Source: Proteiniphilum sp. UBA1403
GTDB lineage: Bacteria; Bacteroidota; Bacteroidia; Bacteroidales; Dysgonomonadaceae
NCBI GenBank assembly: GCA_002305715.1
Contig: DBQD01000036.1
Coordinates: 192,371 to 248,400, forward strand
Reading direction: 5' to 3'
Length of the DNA stretch: 56,030 nucleotides
Shown here: piece by piece, positions 32,728 to 42,006 of the stretch
Numbering within the stretch: the first letter of the stretch is position 1
Layout of the letters: each line of letters begins with the position of its first letter
Translations under genes and position numbers: made by a program
Notes under the pieces: model-generated
What the model saw: only the letters and a program-made list of their open reading frames with translations
Database searches by the model: none
What the model was told of the DNA's origin: nothing

Positions 32728-33720
32728 TTAATAGTAAGTTTGCTCTCCGAGCAAAAAGTTATTGAAAAAATTATGGTTACTATTTTCTGTAGGTGATGTT
32801 TTATAAAACACCCCTTTGGTTATTGAATAGGGCCGAGCAACATATTCGAGGGAAAACTCTCTGGATGGAGCCACAATAAATTTCCTATTTACCGGCCTGT
32901 TCCTTGGTGGTAAACTGATGGTAAAAAAGAATCCTCCATTGAAAGTATATCCATCATATTGTAATGTTTGCATATAAAAACCAACCGATGCATTTTTAAA
33001 ATATCTACTTACCTCTCCTCTTAATGTGACATCATCTTCGAGATTTTTTGCCACATTGGCATTAAGAAGAATTCTGGCAGAATCAAAAAAATAGTTGGCC
33101 CCCACTCTCCAATTTACCCGGTAGTTGTCTGAAACAATCCATCTGTCAAAAAATGGTAGTGACCAATAAGTTAAACCAGCCTGAGCATACACTCCAGCAT
33201 TTGATGTTACAGGTCTGTACAACTTTATATCCCCTCCCGCTCGTTGCGTACTGAAATACCCTACTGTGCCCAACATATGAAAACCTGCTGGCAACTTTAA
33301 TGTTTGACTAACAGTAAGCATCCCTGGTCTTATTTTGCTTTCATCCGTTGAAAAGTCGTTGTGTATTGGAAAGATCACCTGAGCAGTAGCCACAGCTCCT
33401 TTCCACAATTGGATGTGCAATGCTGGGTTTACATTTAATTGTATAAGGTAAAAACGGTCCAATCTCGTGTTCTTGAATCTAAATTGAGGATAAAATAACA
33501 ATTCAGCTACAGGACGACCTCCTGGATCATTTTCACTATATACAATCTCATTATTTGAAAGAACTATTTCTTCTAAACCATTCGCAAGTGAATCATTTTT
33601 ACTCACATGATCAATAATCAACTCTTCAGCTGTGATTGCTGGAACTCTAATTCCAAACAAAACTAAAAGCACTACCGCTCTTATTATATATAACCTATGT
33701 ATAGATTTTGCTTTTAGCAT
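32728..33720 (-). CDS. YjbH-like barrel protein, C-terminal-half type
   Basis: 330 residues with an N-terminal signal (hydrophobic to about residue 30). The segments LTVSQTLKLPAGFHMLGTVGYFSTQRAGG and LYRPVTSNAGVYAQAGLTYW recall the C-terminal barrel of YjbH. So does the later run from NANVAKNLEDDVTLRGEVSRYF through FNGGFFFTISLP. It is the first gene of the operon, preceded by an AT-rich divergent region with an imperfect palindrome. The order is reversed relative to the single-chain YjbH: C-terminal half first, lipoprotein, then N-terminal half. These genes look more A/T-rich than gdhA or mrp. The function is inferred to be in surface polysaccharide handling. Confidence 0.65.
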   Translation of the reverse strand: MLKAKSIHRLYIIRAVVLLVLFGIRVPAITAEELIIDHVSKNDSLANGLEEIVLSNNEIVYSENDPGGRPVAELLFYPQFRFKNTRLDRFYLIQLNVNPALHIQLWKGAVATAQVIFPIHNDFSTDESKIRPGMLTVSQTLKLPAGFHMLGTVGYFSTQRAGGDIKLYRPVTSNAGVYAQAGLTYWSLPFFDRWIVSDNYRVNWRVGANYFFDSARILLNANVAKNLEDDVTLRGEVSRYFKNASVGFYMQTLQYDGYTFNGGFFFTISLPPRNRPVNRKFIVAPSREFSLEYVARPYSITKGVFYKTSPTENSNHNFFNNFLLGEQTYY

Positions 33721-33745
33721 TTTCTGTTATAGAATACCTAATTTC

Positions 33746-33775
33746 ATAAACAACATAAACTTAGTTTTTGTTTAT
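33746..33775 (-). repeat. Imperfect palindrome upstream of the YjbH-like operon
   Basis: ATAAACAA (33746-33753) pairs with TTGTTTAT (33768-33775), and nested AAAC (33757-33760) pairs with GTTT (33764-33767) around TTA, with a 3-nt bulge. It lies 26-55 bases upstream of the first ATG and could be an operator or a leader hairpin. Confidence 0.4.
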
Positions 33776-33934
33776 AAATGTAGGATAAATATAATATTTT
33801 TTTCTGTTTAGTCATTTATTATATAAATTTGCGGGTTACATTCAACGGAATTGTATATTTTGCATTCTTTAGGAACGTAATGTGAATCCTAACTATTTAC
33901 CTAAAATTACAAAAAATTTAAAATCAAAATTCAT

Positions 33935-34711
33935 ATGAAAGCTACATTGTTTATTTTTCCCATTGGTTTATTGTTAACCAACTCCCTGAAAGCCCAAGAA
34001 ACAAAATATCCGGAACCTGCACCAATGAGACCCGCCATGACTGAGTACTGGCAACCTCAACCGAAGATCGTCACACCTGGCAAAGCTTCCGAAAAAGCCA
34101 TTGAAGCTCCATCCGATGCATTGGTTCTATTCGACGGAAGAGATCTTTCACAATGGACGAACACAAAAGGAGAACCGGCAGCTTGGACTGTACACGACGG
34201 AGTTTTCACTGTTAAAAAAGGAACAGGTGATATCCAGACAAAACAATTATTCAACGATTTCCAACTGCACATCGAGTGGCGTATCCCGGAAGGAATAGAG
34301 GGAACAAGCCAAGCAAGGGGCAACAGTGGTATATTCCTGCAGGGAATGTATGAGATACAGATTCTCGATTGCTACGAAAATGAAACGTATGTAAACGGAC
34401 AAACCGGAAGCATTTACAAACAGACACCTCCTCTTGTAAATGCAATGAACAAACCGGGAGAATGGAATACTTATGATATAATTTACACTGCTCCCACATT
34501 TAAAAAGGATGGCACCTACAGAACACCACCACGTGTTACACTTTTGCAAAACGGAATATTACTACAGAATAACACCACCATATTAGGAACTACAGAATAC
34601 ATCGGACTCCCTAAAGTAAAAGAGCATGGAGCTGGTCCAATCCGTTTGCAAGATCATGGTGATCCTAGTGCACCAATAAGTTTCCGCAATATTTGGATCA
34701 GGGAACTGTGA
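33935..34711 (+). CDS. Secreted DUF1080 protein (3-keto-disaccharide hydrolase-like)
   Basis: 258 residues with a signal peptide ending NSLKAQ. The DUF1080 domain spans about residues 60-258: VLFDGRDLSQWTN, WTVHDGVFTVKKGTGDIQTKQLFNDFQLHIEWRIP, GNSGIFLQGMYEIQILD, GEWNTYDIIYTAP and a final IRLQDHGDP-ISFRNIWIREL. DUF1080 folds as a concanavalin-like beta-sandwich. Family members have been shown to cleave 3-keto-glycosides, the products of periplasmic Gfo/Idh oxidation. A short hydrophilic N-terminal spacer precedes the domain. It is a single gene followed by a terminator. Confidence 0.88.
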   Translation: MKATLFIFPIGLLLTNSLKAQETKYPEPAPMRPAMTEYWQPQPKIVTPGKASEKAIEAPSDALVLFDGRDLSQWTNTKGEPAAWTVHDGVFTVKKGTGDIQTKQLFNDFQLHIEWRIPEGIEGTSQARGNSGIFLQGMYEIQILDCYENETYVNGQTGSIYKQTPPLVNAMNKPGEWNTYDIIYTAPTFKKDGTYRTPPRVTLLQNGILLQNNTTILGTTEYIGLPKVKEHGAGPIRLQDHGDPSAPISFRNIWIREL

Positions 34712-34748
34712 TCCATATTCTGTCGAAAATCATTGATCAATAGAATAT

Positions 34749-34781
34749 AAATGGCATCAGATTCTCTATTTGATGCCATTT
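34749..34781 (+). terminator. Terminator after the DUF1080 gene
   Basis: AAATGGCATCA (34749-34759) pairs with TGATGCCATTT (34771-34781), 11 bp, with an 11-nt loop, followed by TTC. The A/T-rich ends allow use on either strand. Confidence 0.7.
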
Positions 34782-34860
34782 TCAATATGTCGTATCGTGG
34801 GTATTTAGAATAATTAAATGTAAATTTGTGACCTAAAATGTATACCACAAAGGATAAACT

Positions 34861-37386
34861 ATGTACAATTCCGGCACATTCAAGAAACTTCTCCCTGATC
34901 TGATTGTAATTCTGGGTTTCATACTCATCTCTTTCATCTATTTTGCTCCGGCAGTCATGGAAGGGCGTGCAATTGCGCAACACGACTCACTCGCTGCTAT
35001 AGGACAAGGGCAGGAGCAGCGTGATTACATGAAGCGTCACGATGGTGAACGCACTCGTTGGAACATCTCCATGTTCAGTGGCATGCCCACTTATCAGATG
35101 AGTCCAACCTATAACTCCAGCAAGCCTCAAGATCTGGCAAAGAAAGCCTATTCTCTATTTTTGCCGAATTATGTCTATCTGGTATTCATCATGCTATTGG
35201 GGTTCTACATCCTAATGCGAGCAATGAAGGCCTCCCCCCTTATTAGTGCGTTGGGAGCCGTAGTCTGGGCCTTTTCTTCTTACTTTTTTATTCTGATAGC
35301 CGCGGGTCACATTTGGAAATTTGTCACCCTAGCCTATATACCGCCTACAATTGCCGGTCTCATTTATGTGTACCGCAAGAAATATTTGTTGGGCGGACTC
35401 CTATTCATGATCTTTGTCGCATTTCAAATATCGGCCAATCACTTGCAGATGACCTATTACTTCCTGTTTGTGATGGCTTTCATGGTCGTTGCATTCATGG
35501 CAGATGCCATTCGCAATAAGCAGTTCCCCGATTTCCTCCATTCGACAACCGTGTTGCTTATCGCCGGATTTATTGGTATTGCAGCCAATGCCAGTAACCT
35601 CTACCACACGTATGAATACGCGAAAGAGACCATGCGTGGTAAATCGGAGTTAACCCATCATGGTGAAGAGAACATAACCGATAATGGTCTGGAACGTGAT
35701 TATATAACTGCGTGGAGTTACGGTGTCGGAGAAACATGGACATTGCTGATACCCAACACCAAGGGTGGTGCTTCTGTCCCCCTTTCTGAAAATGAACGTG
35801 CAATGCGCAAGGCGCGACCGGAATACAGTCCATTATACGGACAAATAGGACAATACTGGGGTGAACAACCCGGAACCTCAGGACCAGTATACGTAGGGGC
35901 ATTTGTATTGACTCTGTTTATCCTTGGGCTCTTTGTTGTGAAGGGACCACTTAAGTGGGCTCTATTTGCTGGGACTGTTTTCTCAATCCTGCTCTCGTGG
36001 GGGAAAAACTTCATGCCGTTGACCGATTTCTTTATCGACAACATCCCAATGTACAACAAATTTAGAGCTGTCTCCTCCATTCTCGTTTTAGCTGAGTTTT
36101 GTATACCTCTGTTGGCAGCACTTACCTTGAAAGAGATTATCGAAAAGCCAGAAGTGCTTAAAAATAATCGCAAAGCAATCTATGTGAGTCTAGGGTTGAC
36201 CGGAGGAATCTCATTGCTCTTTGCCATTGCCCCCAAGGTCTTTTTCTCTTCCTTTATTTCTTCTTCCGAGATGATGGCATTGCAGTCGCTCCCCTCTGAG
36301 CATGTGCAAGCTGTCATGGGAAACCTCACCGAGATGCGTATAGCGATGTTCACTGCTGATGCATGGAGAAGCTTCATTATCATCGCAATAGGTGTATCAC
36401 TTGTCTGGCTCTTTATACAGAAGAAAATTAAAGTAACATGGATGGTTACTTCTCTATTGCTTCTCTGCTTGATTGATATGTGGGGTGTGAACAAACGCTA
36501 TTTAAATGATGGCGATTTTATCCCTGCTACCAACCAACAGCAAATGTTTACCAAAACAGCAACAGACGAACTTATCCTGCAGGACAGCACCAAATACTAC
36601 CGCGTACTAAATATGGCCACCAGCACATTTAACGATGGAGTTACCCCATATTGGCACAAGGTCATTGGAGGTTATCATGCAGCCAAACTACGTCGCTATC
36701 AAGATTTGATAGACCGTCACATCTCCAATGAAATGATGGCATTGCAACAAGACATCATCAATACGCAAGGAAGGTTGGATTCAGTGAATACGGAACGATT
36801 CAAAGTTCTGAATATGCTCAATACCAAGTGGATCATCATGCCTGCACAAGGGGGAGGTACCCTACCAATTGAGAATCCTTATGCTATGGGTAATGCTTGG
36901 TTTGTCGACAAGCTGTCATTTGTTGAGAGTGCAGATGAGGAGATTGATGCTCTGATTACTATGGATCTGCAGAAAGAAGCGGTGGCAGACAAGAAATTTG
37001 CACCCATTTTGGAGAAATTCCAATCCAGGTTTGTTCCTTCACCAACCGATCCTGCATCAACAATTGCCTTAATCGATTACGACTCTGATTTTGTCACCTA
37101 TGAAGTAGATGCTAAAAAAGCAGAACTGGCTATTTTTTCCGAAGTCTACTATCCCAAAGGGTGGCAAATCAGCATTGATGGGGAACCTGCGGAGATGATC
37201 CGCGTGAATTACATTCTGCGTGCGCTTCCTGTTCCCGAAGGGAAGCACATCATTACATTCCGTTTCGACCCACAAAGCATCAAAATAACAGATAGTATTG
37301 CATATGCAGCTCTATTTATCATGCTACTGACTGCACTCATTCTCTTCTGTCAGTCACTAAAAGGGAAGCGCGACACTGAAGCTTAA
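34861..37386 (+). CDS. YfhO family membrane protein
   Basis: 841 residues. About 12 membrane helices alternate with loops, then a soluble segment (about 560-780) and a final helix before the C-terminus (IAYAALFIMLLTALILFC). The pattern HDSLAAIGQGQEQRDYMKRHDGERTRWNISMFSGMPTYQM after helix 1 is typical of Bacteroidota YfhO. The family is GT-C-like; Gram-positive YfhO/CsbB members glycosylate lipoteichoic acid, and the Bacteroidota role is unsettled, probably envelope glycan modification. A possible -7 element TAAATTTG lies at 34821-34828. Confidence 0.85.
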   Translation: MYNSGTFKKLLPDLIVILGFILISFIYFAPAVMEGRAIAQHDSLAAIGQGQEQRDYMKRHDGERTRWNISMFSGMPTYQMSPTYNSSKPQDLAKKAYSLFLPNYVYLVFIMLLGFYILMRAMKASPLISALGAVVWAFSSYFFILIAAGHIWKFVTLAYIPPTIAGLIYVYRKKYLLGGLLFMIFVAFQISANHLQMTYYFLFVMAFMVVAFMADAIRNKQFPDFLHSTTVLLIAGFIGIAANASNLYHTYEYAKETMRGKSELTHHGEENITDNGLERDYITAWSYGVGETWTLLIPNTKGGASVPLSENERAMRKARPEYSPLYGQIGQYWGEQPGTSGPVYVGAFVLTLFILGLFVVKGPLKWALFAGTVFSILLSWGKNFMPLTDFFIDNIPMYNKFRAVSSILVLAEFCIPLLAALTLKEIIEKPEVLKNNRKAIYVSLGLTGGISLLFAIAPKVFFSSFISSSEMMALQSLPSEHVQAVMGNLTEMRIAMFTADAWRSFIIIAIGVSLVWLFIQKKIKVTWMVTSLLLLCLIDMWGVNKRYLNDGDFIPATNQQQMFTKTATDELILQDSTKYYRVLNMATSTFNDGVTPYWHKVIGGYHAAKLRRYQDLIDRHISNEMMALQQDIINTQGRLDSVNTERFKVLNMLNTKWIIMPAQGGGTLPIENPYAMGNAWFVDKLSFVESADEEIDALITMDLQKEAVADKKFAPILEKFQSRFVPSPTDPASTIALIDYDSDFVTYEVDAKKAELAIFSEVYYPKGWQISIDGEPAEMIRVNYILRALPVPEGKHIITFRFDPQSIKITDSIAYAALFIMLLTALILFCQSLKGKRDTEA

Positions 37387-37441
37387 GGCTATTTCTATGA
37401 AGTCATGTTAACATCATGAGCAAAACCACCTATTGATCTGT

Positions 37442-40300
37442 TTATCGGTTACAAATATCTTTGAAGGCACACCATTCGCAGTTTTTCGTGTTCGGTGTTT
37501 GAGCAAAAGGTATGTCTGGATTAAAAATCTCTTCCAACAGAGAACGAAACATGACGTCGAATTCTTTCATGTAAACCGAGATATCCACTATGGGGTGCTT
37601 ATCAAATAAGACTGACGTATTAAAATCATTGAAGACCGAACGCAAATAATATAGTGCCGGAGCGATCCGTTCGGCAGGATGTTCCTGTAAATAGAAGTAC
37701 GCATAAACAAAGAGTTGCAGAATCTGTTTGGGTCGATCATTATTAGTTGCATCAAACAACTTTGACATATCTGAAAATGAGTTAGCCCCTTTACCTGTTT
37801 TATAATCAATAATACGCAAAGAATCTCCCACTCTATCGATGCGGTCGATACTACCTTTGAAATTCACGTTCAATCCTTCTTTTATTAGAAAAGTAGTGTG
37901 GAACTTATACTCCGAAGCAATGTACAGAAAAGGAGTTAACTTCCTGTCCTCTTGGAGAGTCTGCCTCACATAGCTTTTCAGAATCTCTCCAATCAGATAA
38001 TTCTGCCCTTCAAGTGGCCGTGGATTCTTCTCATCCCGGAGAAAATAGCGCGCAAATGCCCGATTCAAGATGTCATTCAAATAGGCCTCATCTTTGGCAA
38101 TCGTGCTAAGCACATCGGGTGTGACGCGCTTGTTCAGGTAACGGTTATAGATAATCTCCATCACTCTATGAAAGATGGAACCAAACACGTCCGATTCGAT
38201 CGACTCCTGTATCTCTTCCTCATCAGAGAATCCTTCAACCGCAGTGAAATAGAATCTCAATGGACAGTCGATATAATTGTTGATCAACGAAGCAGAGAGA
38301 TATCTCTCTTTTCCTGCCCGAAAATCATTCAGTTTTTGCATTACCCCTTCTGTTTTATATACAGTCACAGATTGTGCCTCTGGCAACGAGACATCATAAT
38401 TCACCACTCTCTCTGTAATGCGAAAGTAGTCTGGATACAAATACTTCAACTGATAAAAATAACGGCTCACTTCCCCACTTTGCAGATCCTCTGTACGCGT
38501 ATCATACAGCATAAAGATCCGTTTGGCACGACTGATCATCCGGTAGAAATGATAGGCGTAGGTAGCATCCCGATGATCATGCGTGGGGAGTGAGAATCCG
38601 GTCCTTAAGGTATAGGGTATAAAAGAGTTGGCGACATTTCTCAGCGGAAAAACACCTTCATTCATCGAAAGGATGATCAAATTCTCAAAATCAAGACTAC
38701 GTGTTTCCAGCACGCCCATTACCTGCATACCCGACAGCGGTTCTCCACTGAAGGAGACGTTGATGGTGCGCGCCAATTTTTTCAACAGGCCAAACCAAGT
38801 CTCCACCGTCATCTCATTGGCACCTGCTAGTCGGTCCCTTAATCGAGTTACCGTCTTGTAATATTGCACGATAAATTCTCTCTCAAGATCTTCGGCATCA
38901 GTATGACCGTGTGAATCTTCAGTCGTCAGTTCCTGATAAATATAACTAAATATACGTTGTAGATAGTCTCCAGCATCTTGCCAGCGAGTCACAGTTGAAA
39001 AAATCAATGCCAGCAATGGGTGATCGGGAATTTCCGATTGCGGCACCACGACACGATTAAAAGAGAGTATGTGTGTCTTCAGCAATTCCGTTTCCTTGGG
39101 TGCCACTCTTCTCACCAACGGATGATTAAGTAACGCTTTTACATGATAATGATAATAAGCTGTCTCCCCATTGTAATTGCGAAGATTCTTCTGCAACTGT
39201 GCAAGATGTTCTACCAGACTGGCTATGGAAGCATGAGAAAGGCCGTATCCCATGGTCACATTAATCTTGCCAATTTCCTGCGGAATGGAATAAAGGACCG
39301 GCAGCAATAGGTTCTCATCTGGGAGTACAATCGCCGTATTGATGGCTTCCTCTGGATGAGTAATAGCTCCCGTTTCAATCAATCGAGAGAGAATTTGTGT
39401 CACCTGTTTGGCCTGTCCAACTCCAGAAGGGACTGCAATGACCTCTACTTCGGGCTTCACCTTATTCTCCTCCGATTGGTTCAGTGTAAACATGGAAGGA
39501 AAGCGAGACAGGTTCTCCATTACTCGGAAAGAAGCTTTATTTTGAGGATCTTTGACAAGCGGGAAGTCATAGTCCCAATAAAAATCGGCCATCCCTTGAT
39601 TCCTCAGATTCTCCAGCAGTGCTATTTCAGCAGGCGTAAGCGCATTCAATCCCACAAATATAAAACGCTCCGTTTTCCATGTTCTATCTTCAGCAGTTTT
39701 TATCCTTTCTGCTACCTCTCTGTATATCATTCCCTCGTAGGCACGACCTTTCTCCTGTAATTCATTTCGAAAAGAGGAATAGAGTTCGAAGAGTATCTTC
39801 CACGTTTCATGAAACTTTTGTTTGGTCTCACTTCCCTCAACAGGCATGAAATGCGTCCAAAAACGACGGATGGCATCGATCTGTTCCTTTGTCAAATGGG
39901 TGAGGTCGTCATCGAGCATCCTGAAATCGTGTACATTGCGAAACAGTTGTTTCGCATCAATCAAGTATTTGTCCACCTCATCGAAGTCATTTAACAACAT
40001 ATCTCCCCAGAACAGAAAATCGTCGAATGATTCCGTAGATCCACTTATTTTTTTGAAGTGGTTGTAGAGCATCACCAACATCTCAATCCTGTCGGCCGGT
40101 TGATACAAGGAGAACGATGCAAACAGCTCCTGAATAGTAAATATAGTAGGTGAAAATAGAGGCTTTTCAGCAATCTCCGCCAAGAATTTCTGCAAGAACA
40201 AACCCGCTCGTCGATTGGGAAGAACAAAGGTGTTACGGTAAAGTTCGTTACCATACTGTGTATAAAACTGTTCTGCTACTTTATAAAGGAATGGGGTCAT
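37442..40300 (-). CDS. AddB-like PD-(D/E)XK nuclease
   Basis: 952 residues. The N-terminal part resembles an inactivated helicase (VLPNRRAGLFLQKFL, no Walker A), with the AddB-typical block GVLETRSLDFENLIILSMNEGVFP (529-552). The C-terminal nuclease has Asp832 and Lys834 in IDYKTGKG and an upstream His711 in FHRVME. It is framed by four cysteines (Cys679, Cys941, Cys944, Cys950) that would hold a 4Fe-4S cluster. AddAB processes double-strand breaks for RecA loading. The usual partner, a UvrD-like AddA helicase-nuclease, is not adjacent. No Chi-recognition claim is made. Confidence 0.88.
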   Translation of the reverse strand: MTPFLYKVAEQFYTQYGNELYRNTFVLPNRRAGLFLQKFLAEIAEKPLFSPTIFTIQELFASFSLYQPADRIEMLVMLYNHFKKISGSTESFDDFLFWGDMLLNDFDEVDKYLIDAKQLFRNVHDFRMLDDDLTHLTKEQIDAIRRFWTHFMPVEGSETKQKFHETWKILFELYSSFRNELQEKGRAYEGMIYREVAERIKTAEDRTWKTERFIFVGLNALTPAEIALLENLRNQGMADFYWDYDFPLVKDPQNKASFRVMENLSRFPSMFTLNQSEENKVKPEVEVIAVPSGVGQAKQVTQILSRLIETGAITHPEEAINTAIVLPDENLLLPVLYSIPQEIGKINVTMGYGLSHASIASLVEHLAQLQKNLRNYNGETAYYHYHVKALLNHPLVRRVAPKETELLKTHILSFNRVVVPQSEIPDHPLLALIFSTVTRWQDAGDYLQRIFSYIYQELTTEDSHGHTDAEDLEREFIVQYYKTVTRLRDRLAGANEMTVETWFGLLKKLARTINVSFSGEPLSGMQVMGVLETRSLDFENLIILSMNEGVFPLRNVANSFIPYTLRTGFSLPTHDHRDATYAYHFYRMISRAKRIFMLYDTRTEDLQSGEVSRYFYQLKYLYPDYFRITERVVNYDVSLPEAQSVTVYKTEGVMQKLNDFRAGKERYLSASLINNYIDCPLRFYFTAVEGFSDEEEIQESIESDVFGSIFHRVMEIIYNRYLNKRVTPDVLSTIAKDEAYLNDILNRAFARYFLRDEKNPRPLEGQNYLIGEILKSYVRQTLQEDRKLTPFLYIASEYKFHTTFLIKEGLNVNFKGSIDRIDRVGDSLRIIDYKTGKGANSFSDMSKLFDATNNDRPKQILQLFVYAYFYLQEHPAERIAPALYYLRSVFNDFNTSVLFDKHPIVDISVYMKEFDVMFRSLLEEIFNPDIPFAQTPNTKNCEWCAFKDICNR

Positions 40301-40434
40301 ACAAGAATGATTGATCTTCTACAAAACTACACAAATTATTCTAGAATATTAAACCCAAATCTATCGATTCATTGAGGAATCATTATTTTGCAAATCTCCT
40401 TCTTTAGACAACATGTTTAACACTAAAAAAGCAG

Positions 40435-40508
40435 GGGTTGACCCGAGAAAGAAAAGGGTTTGCCCTGAAAAAGAAAAAGGGTTACTTCGAAAAACCAAAG
40501 CAACCCTT
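40435..40508 (-). terminator. Terminator of gdhA within a short GGGTT-containing repeat array
   Basis: On the minus strand AAGGGTTGCTT (40508-40498) pairs with AAGTAACCCTT (40487-40477), one G-U, with a 10-nt loop, followed by TTTCTTTTTC. Two further GGGTT motifs at 40456-40460 and 40435-40439 (spacing 23 and 21) each sit in a small potential hairpin, suggesting a decayed tandem duplication. Confidence 0.7.
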
Positions 40509-40534
40509 AATTCATTTTGTCTTATATACGAAGA

Positions 40535-41872
40535 TTAGATCACACCTTGCGCCATCATGGCGTCGGCTACTTTCATGAAGCCGGCAATATTGGCACCTTT
40601 CACGTAATTGATGTATTTACCATTCTTTCCGTAGTTTACACACTGTTCGTGGATGTCGCTCATAATCTGGTGGAGCCAGCGATCCACCTCCTCATTACTC
40701 CAAGAGATGTGCATTGCATTTTGCGTCATCTCCAAACCGGAGCAAGCAACACCACCAGCATTTACAGCCTTACCCGGAGCAAAGAGCATCTCATTATCAA
40801 TAAAGAAATCCACCGCCTCTGCTGTACAACCCATATTGGAAACTTCCGCAACCAACAAGACGCCATTCTCTTTCAAAGCCTTGGCATCATCCAGATCCAA
40901 CTCATTTTGTATGGCACATGGCAATGCTATGTCTACCTTGCATTCCCAAGGTTTCTTACCCGGGAAGAATTTCGAACGAGGGAATTCATCCGCATAAGGA
41001 GCCACCACATCATTACCTGAGTTTCGAAGTTCCAACATAAAGTCGATCTTCTCAGGTGTATTAACCCCATCTTCGTCGTATATGTAACCATCGGGACCAG
41101 AAATTGCCACCACCTTGGCTCCCAGCTCAGTTGCTTTCTTCACGGCACCCCAAGCAACGTTTCCAAAGCCAGAAACAGCTACAGTCTTACCCTCCAGCGA
41201 GATATTGAACTCGTGACACATTTTCTGCACAAAATAGAGTGCACCATAACCGGTCGCTTCTGGACGGAGGCGTGAACCACCAAATGTCATTCCCTTTCCG
41301 GTAAAAGTACCGGTATGCTCACGTGCCAGTTTCTTGTACATGCCAAACATGTATCCAACTTCACGGCCACCCACACCAATATCACCCGCAGGCACATCCG
41401 TATCGGGACCCAGGTTTCTCCATAATTCAGTCATAAATGCCTGACAAAAGCGCATGATCTCAGCCTGAGAACGACCTTTGGGTGCAAAATCCGATCCTCC
41501 TTTCGCTCCTCCCATTGGGAGCGTGGTCAGTGCATTCTTAAAGGTCTGCTCAAAGCCCAAAAACTTAAGGGTTGAAAGCGTCACAGACGGGTGGAAGCGG
41601 ATACCCCCTTTGTATGGTCCTATAGCACCATTGAACTGTACACGGTAACCGATATTAACCTGTACTTTTCCATTGTCATCTACCCAGGGTACACGAAAGG
41701 TAAAAATACGGTCCGGTTCCACAATGCGTTCCACGATACCAGCTTTCTCAAATTCGGGATGTTGGTTGTAGACATCTTCAATGGATACCAATACTTCTCT
41801 AACAGCTTGTAGGTACTCCGACTCGCCCGGGTGTTTAGCCTCTAGACTCGTCATTATGTCATTCACTTTCAT
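40535..41872 (-). CDS. gdhA: NADP-specific glutamate dehydrogenase
   Basis: 445 residues. It interconverts glutamate and 2-oxoglutarate plus ammonia in the cytosol. Family features: YKGGIRFHPSVTLSTLKFLGFEQTFKNALTTLPMGGAKGGSDF, with the catalytic lysine in the PMGGAKGGSDF block; then DVPAGDIGVGGREVGYMFG and the Rossmann motif VAVSGFGNVAWGAVKKA. It matches the hexameric E. coli-like class. A -7 element TACCTTTG (41903-41910, minus) lies 31 bases upstream, and a terminator is right after the stop. Confidence 0.96.
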   Translation of the reverse strand: MKVNDIMTSLEAKHPGESEYLQAVREVLVSIEDVYNQHPEFEKAGIVERIVEPDRIFTFRVPWVDDNGKVQVNIGYRVQFNGAIGPYKGGIRFHPSVTLSTLKFLGFEQTFKNALTTLPMGGAKGGSDFAPKGRSQAEIMRFCQAFMTELWRNLGPDTDVPAGDIGVGGREVGYMFGMYKKLAREHTGTFTGKGMTFGGSRLRPEATGYGALYFVQKMCHEFNISLEGKTVAVSGFGNVAWGAVKKATELGAKVVAISGPDGYIYDEDGVNTPEKIDFMLELRNSGNDVVAPYADEFPRSKFFPGKKPWECKVDIALPCAIQNELDLDDAKALKENGVLLVAEVSNMGCTAEAVDFFIDNEMLFAPGKAVNAGGVACSGLEMTQNAMHISWSNEEVDRWLHQIMSDIHEQCVNYGKNGKYINYVKGANIAGFMKVADAMMAQGVI

Positions 41873-41902
41873 AATAAAAAGGTTATTTAAAGATTAATGC
41901 AG

Positions 41903-41910
41903 CAAAGGTA
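41903..41910 (-). promoter_or_regulatory. -7 element of gdhA
   Basis: TACCTTTG on the minus strand, 31 bases before the ATG; no exact -33 TTTG at 19-20 bp. Confidence 0.45.
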
Positions 41911-41963
41911 GCCATTAATTTGAATTAAAGGAATGCAATGTAGATCTATTTCAAGAATAAAAG

Positions 41964-41995
41964 TTTCGGATTTTAACGTTTAAATGTTACTTTTG
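41964..41995 (+). promoter_or_regulatory. Promoter of the trmB operon
   Basis: TACTTTTG (41988-41995) with TTTC (41964-41967) 20 bp upstream, one base off the -33 consensus. The leader would be about 93 bases. Confidence 0.55.
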
Positions 41996-42006
41996 TCCTG
42001 CACTTA

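Noticed and set aside
38628..38861. Plus-strand open frame inside the AddB-like gene
   Set aside because: It is antisense to a well-supported long gene, as are many other frames in this window; no domain and no promoter.
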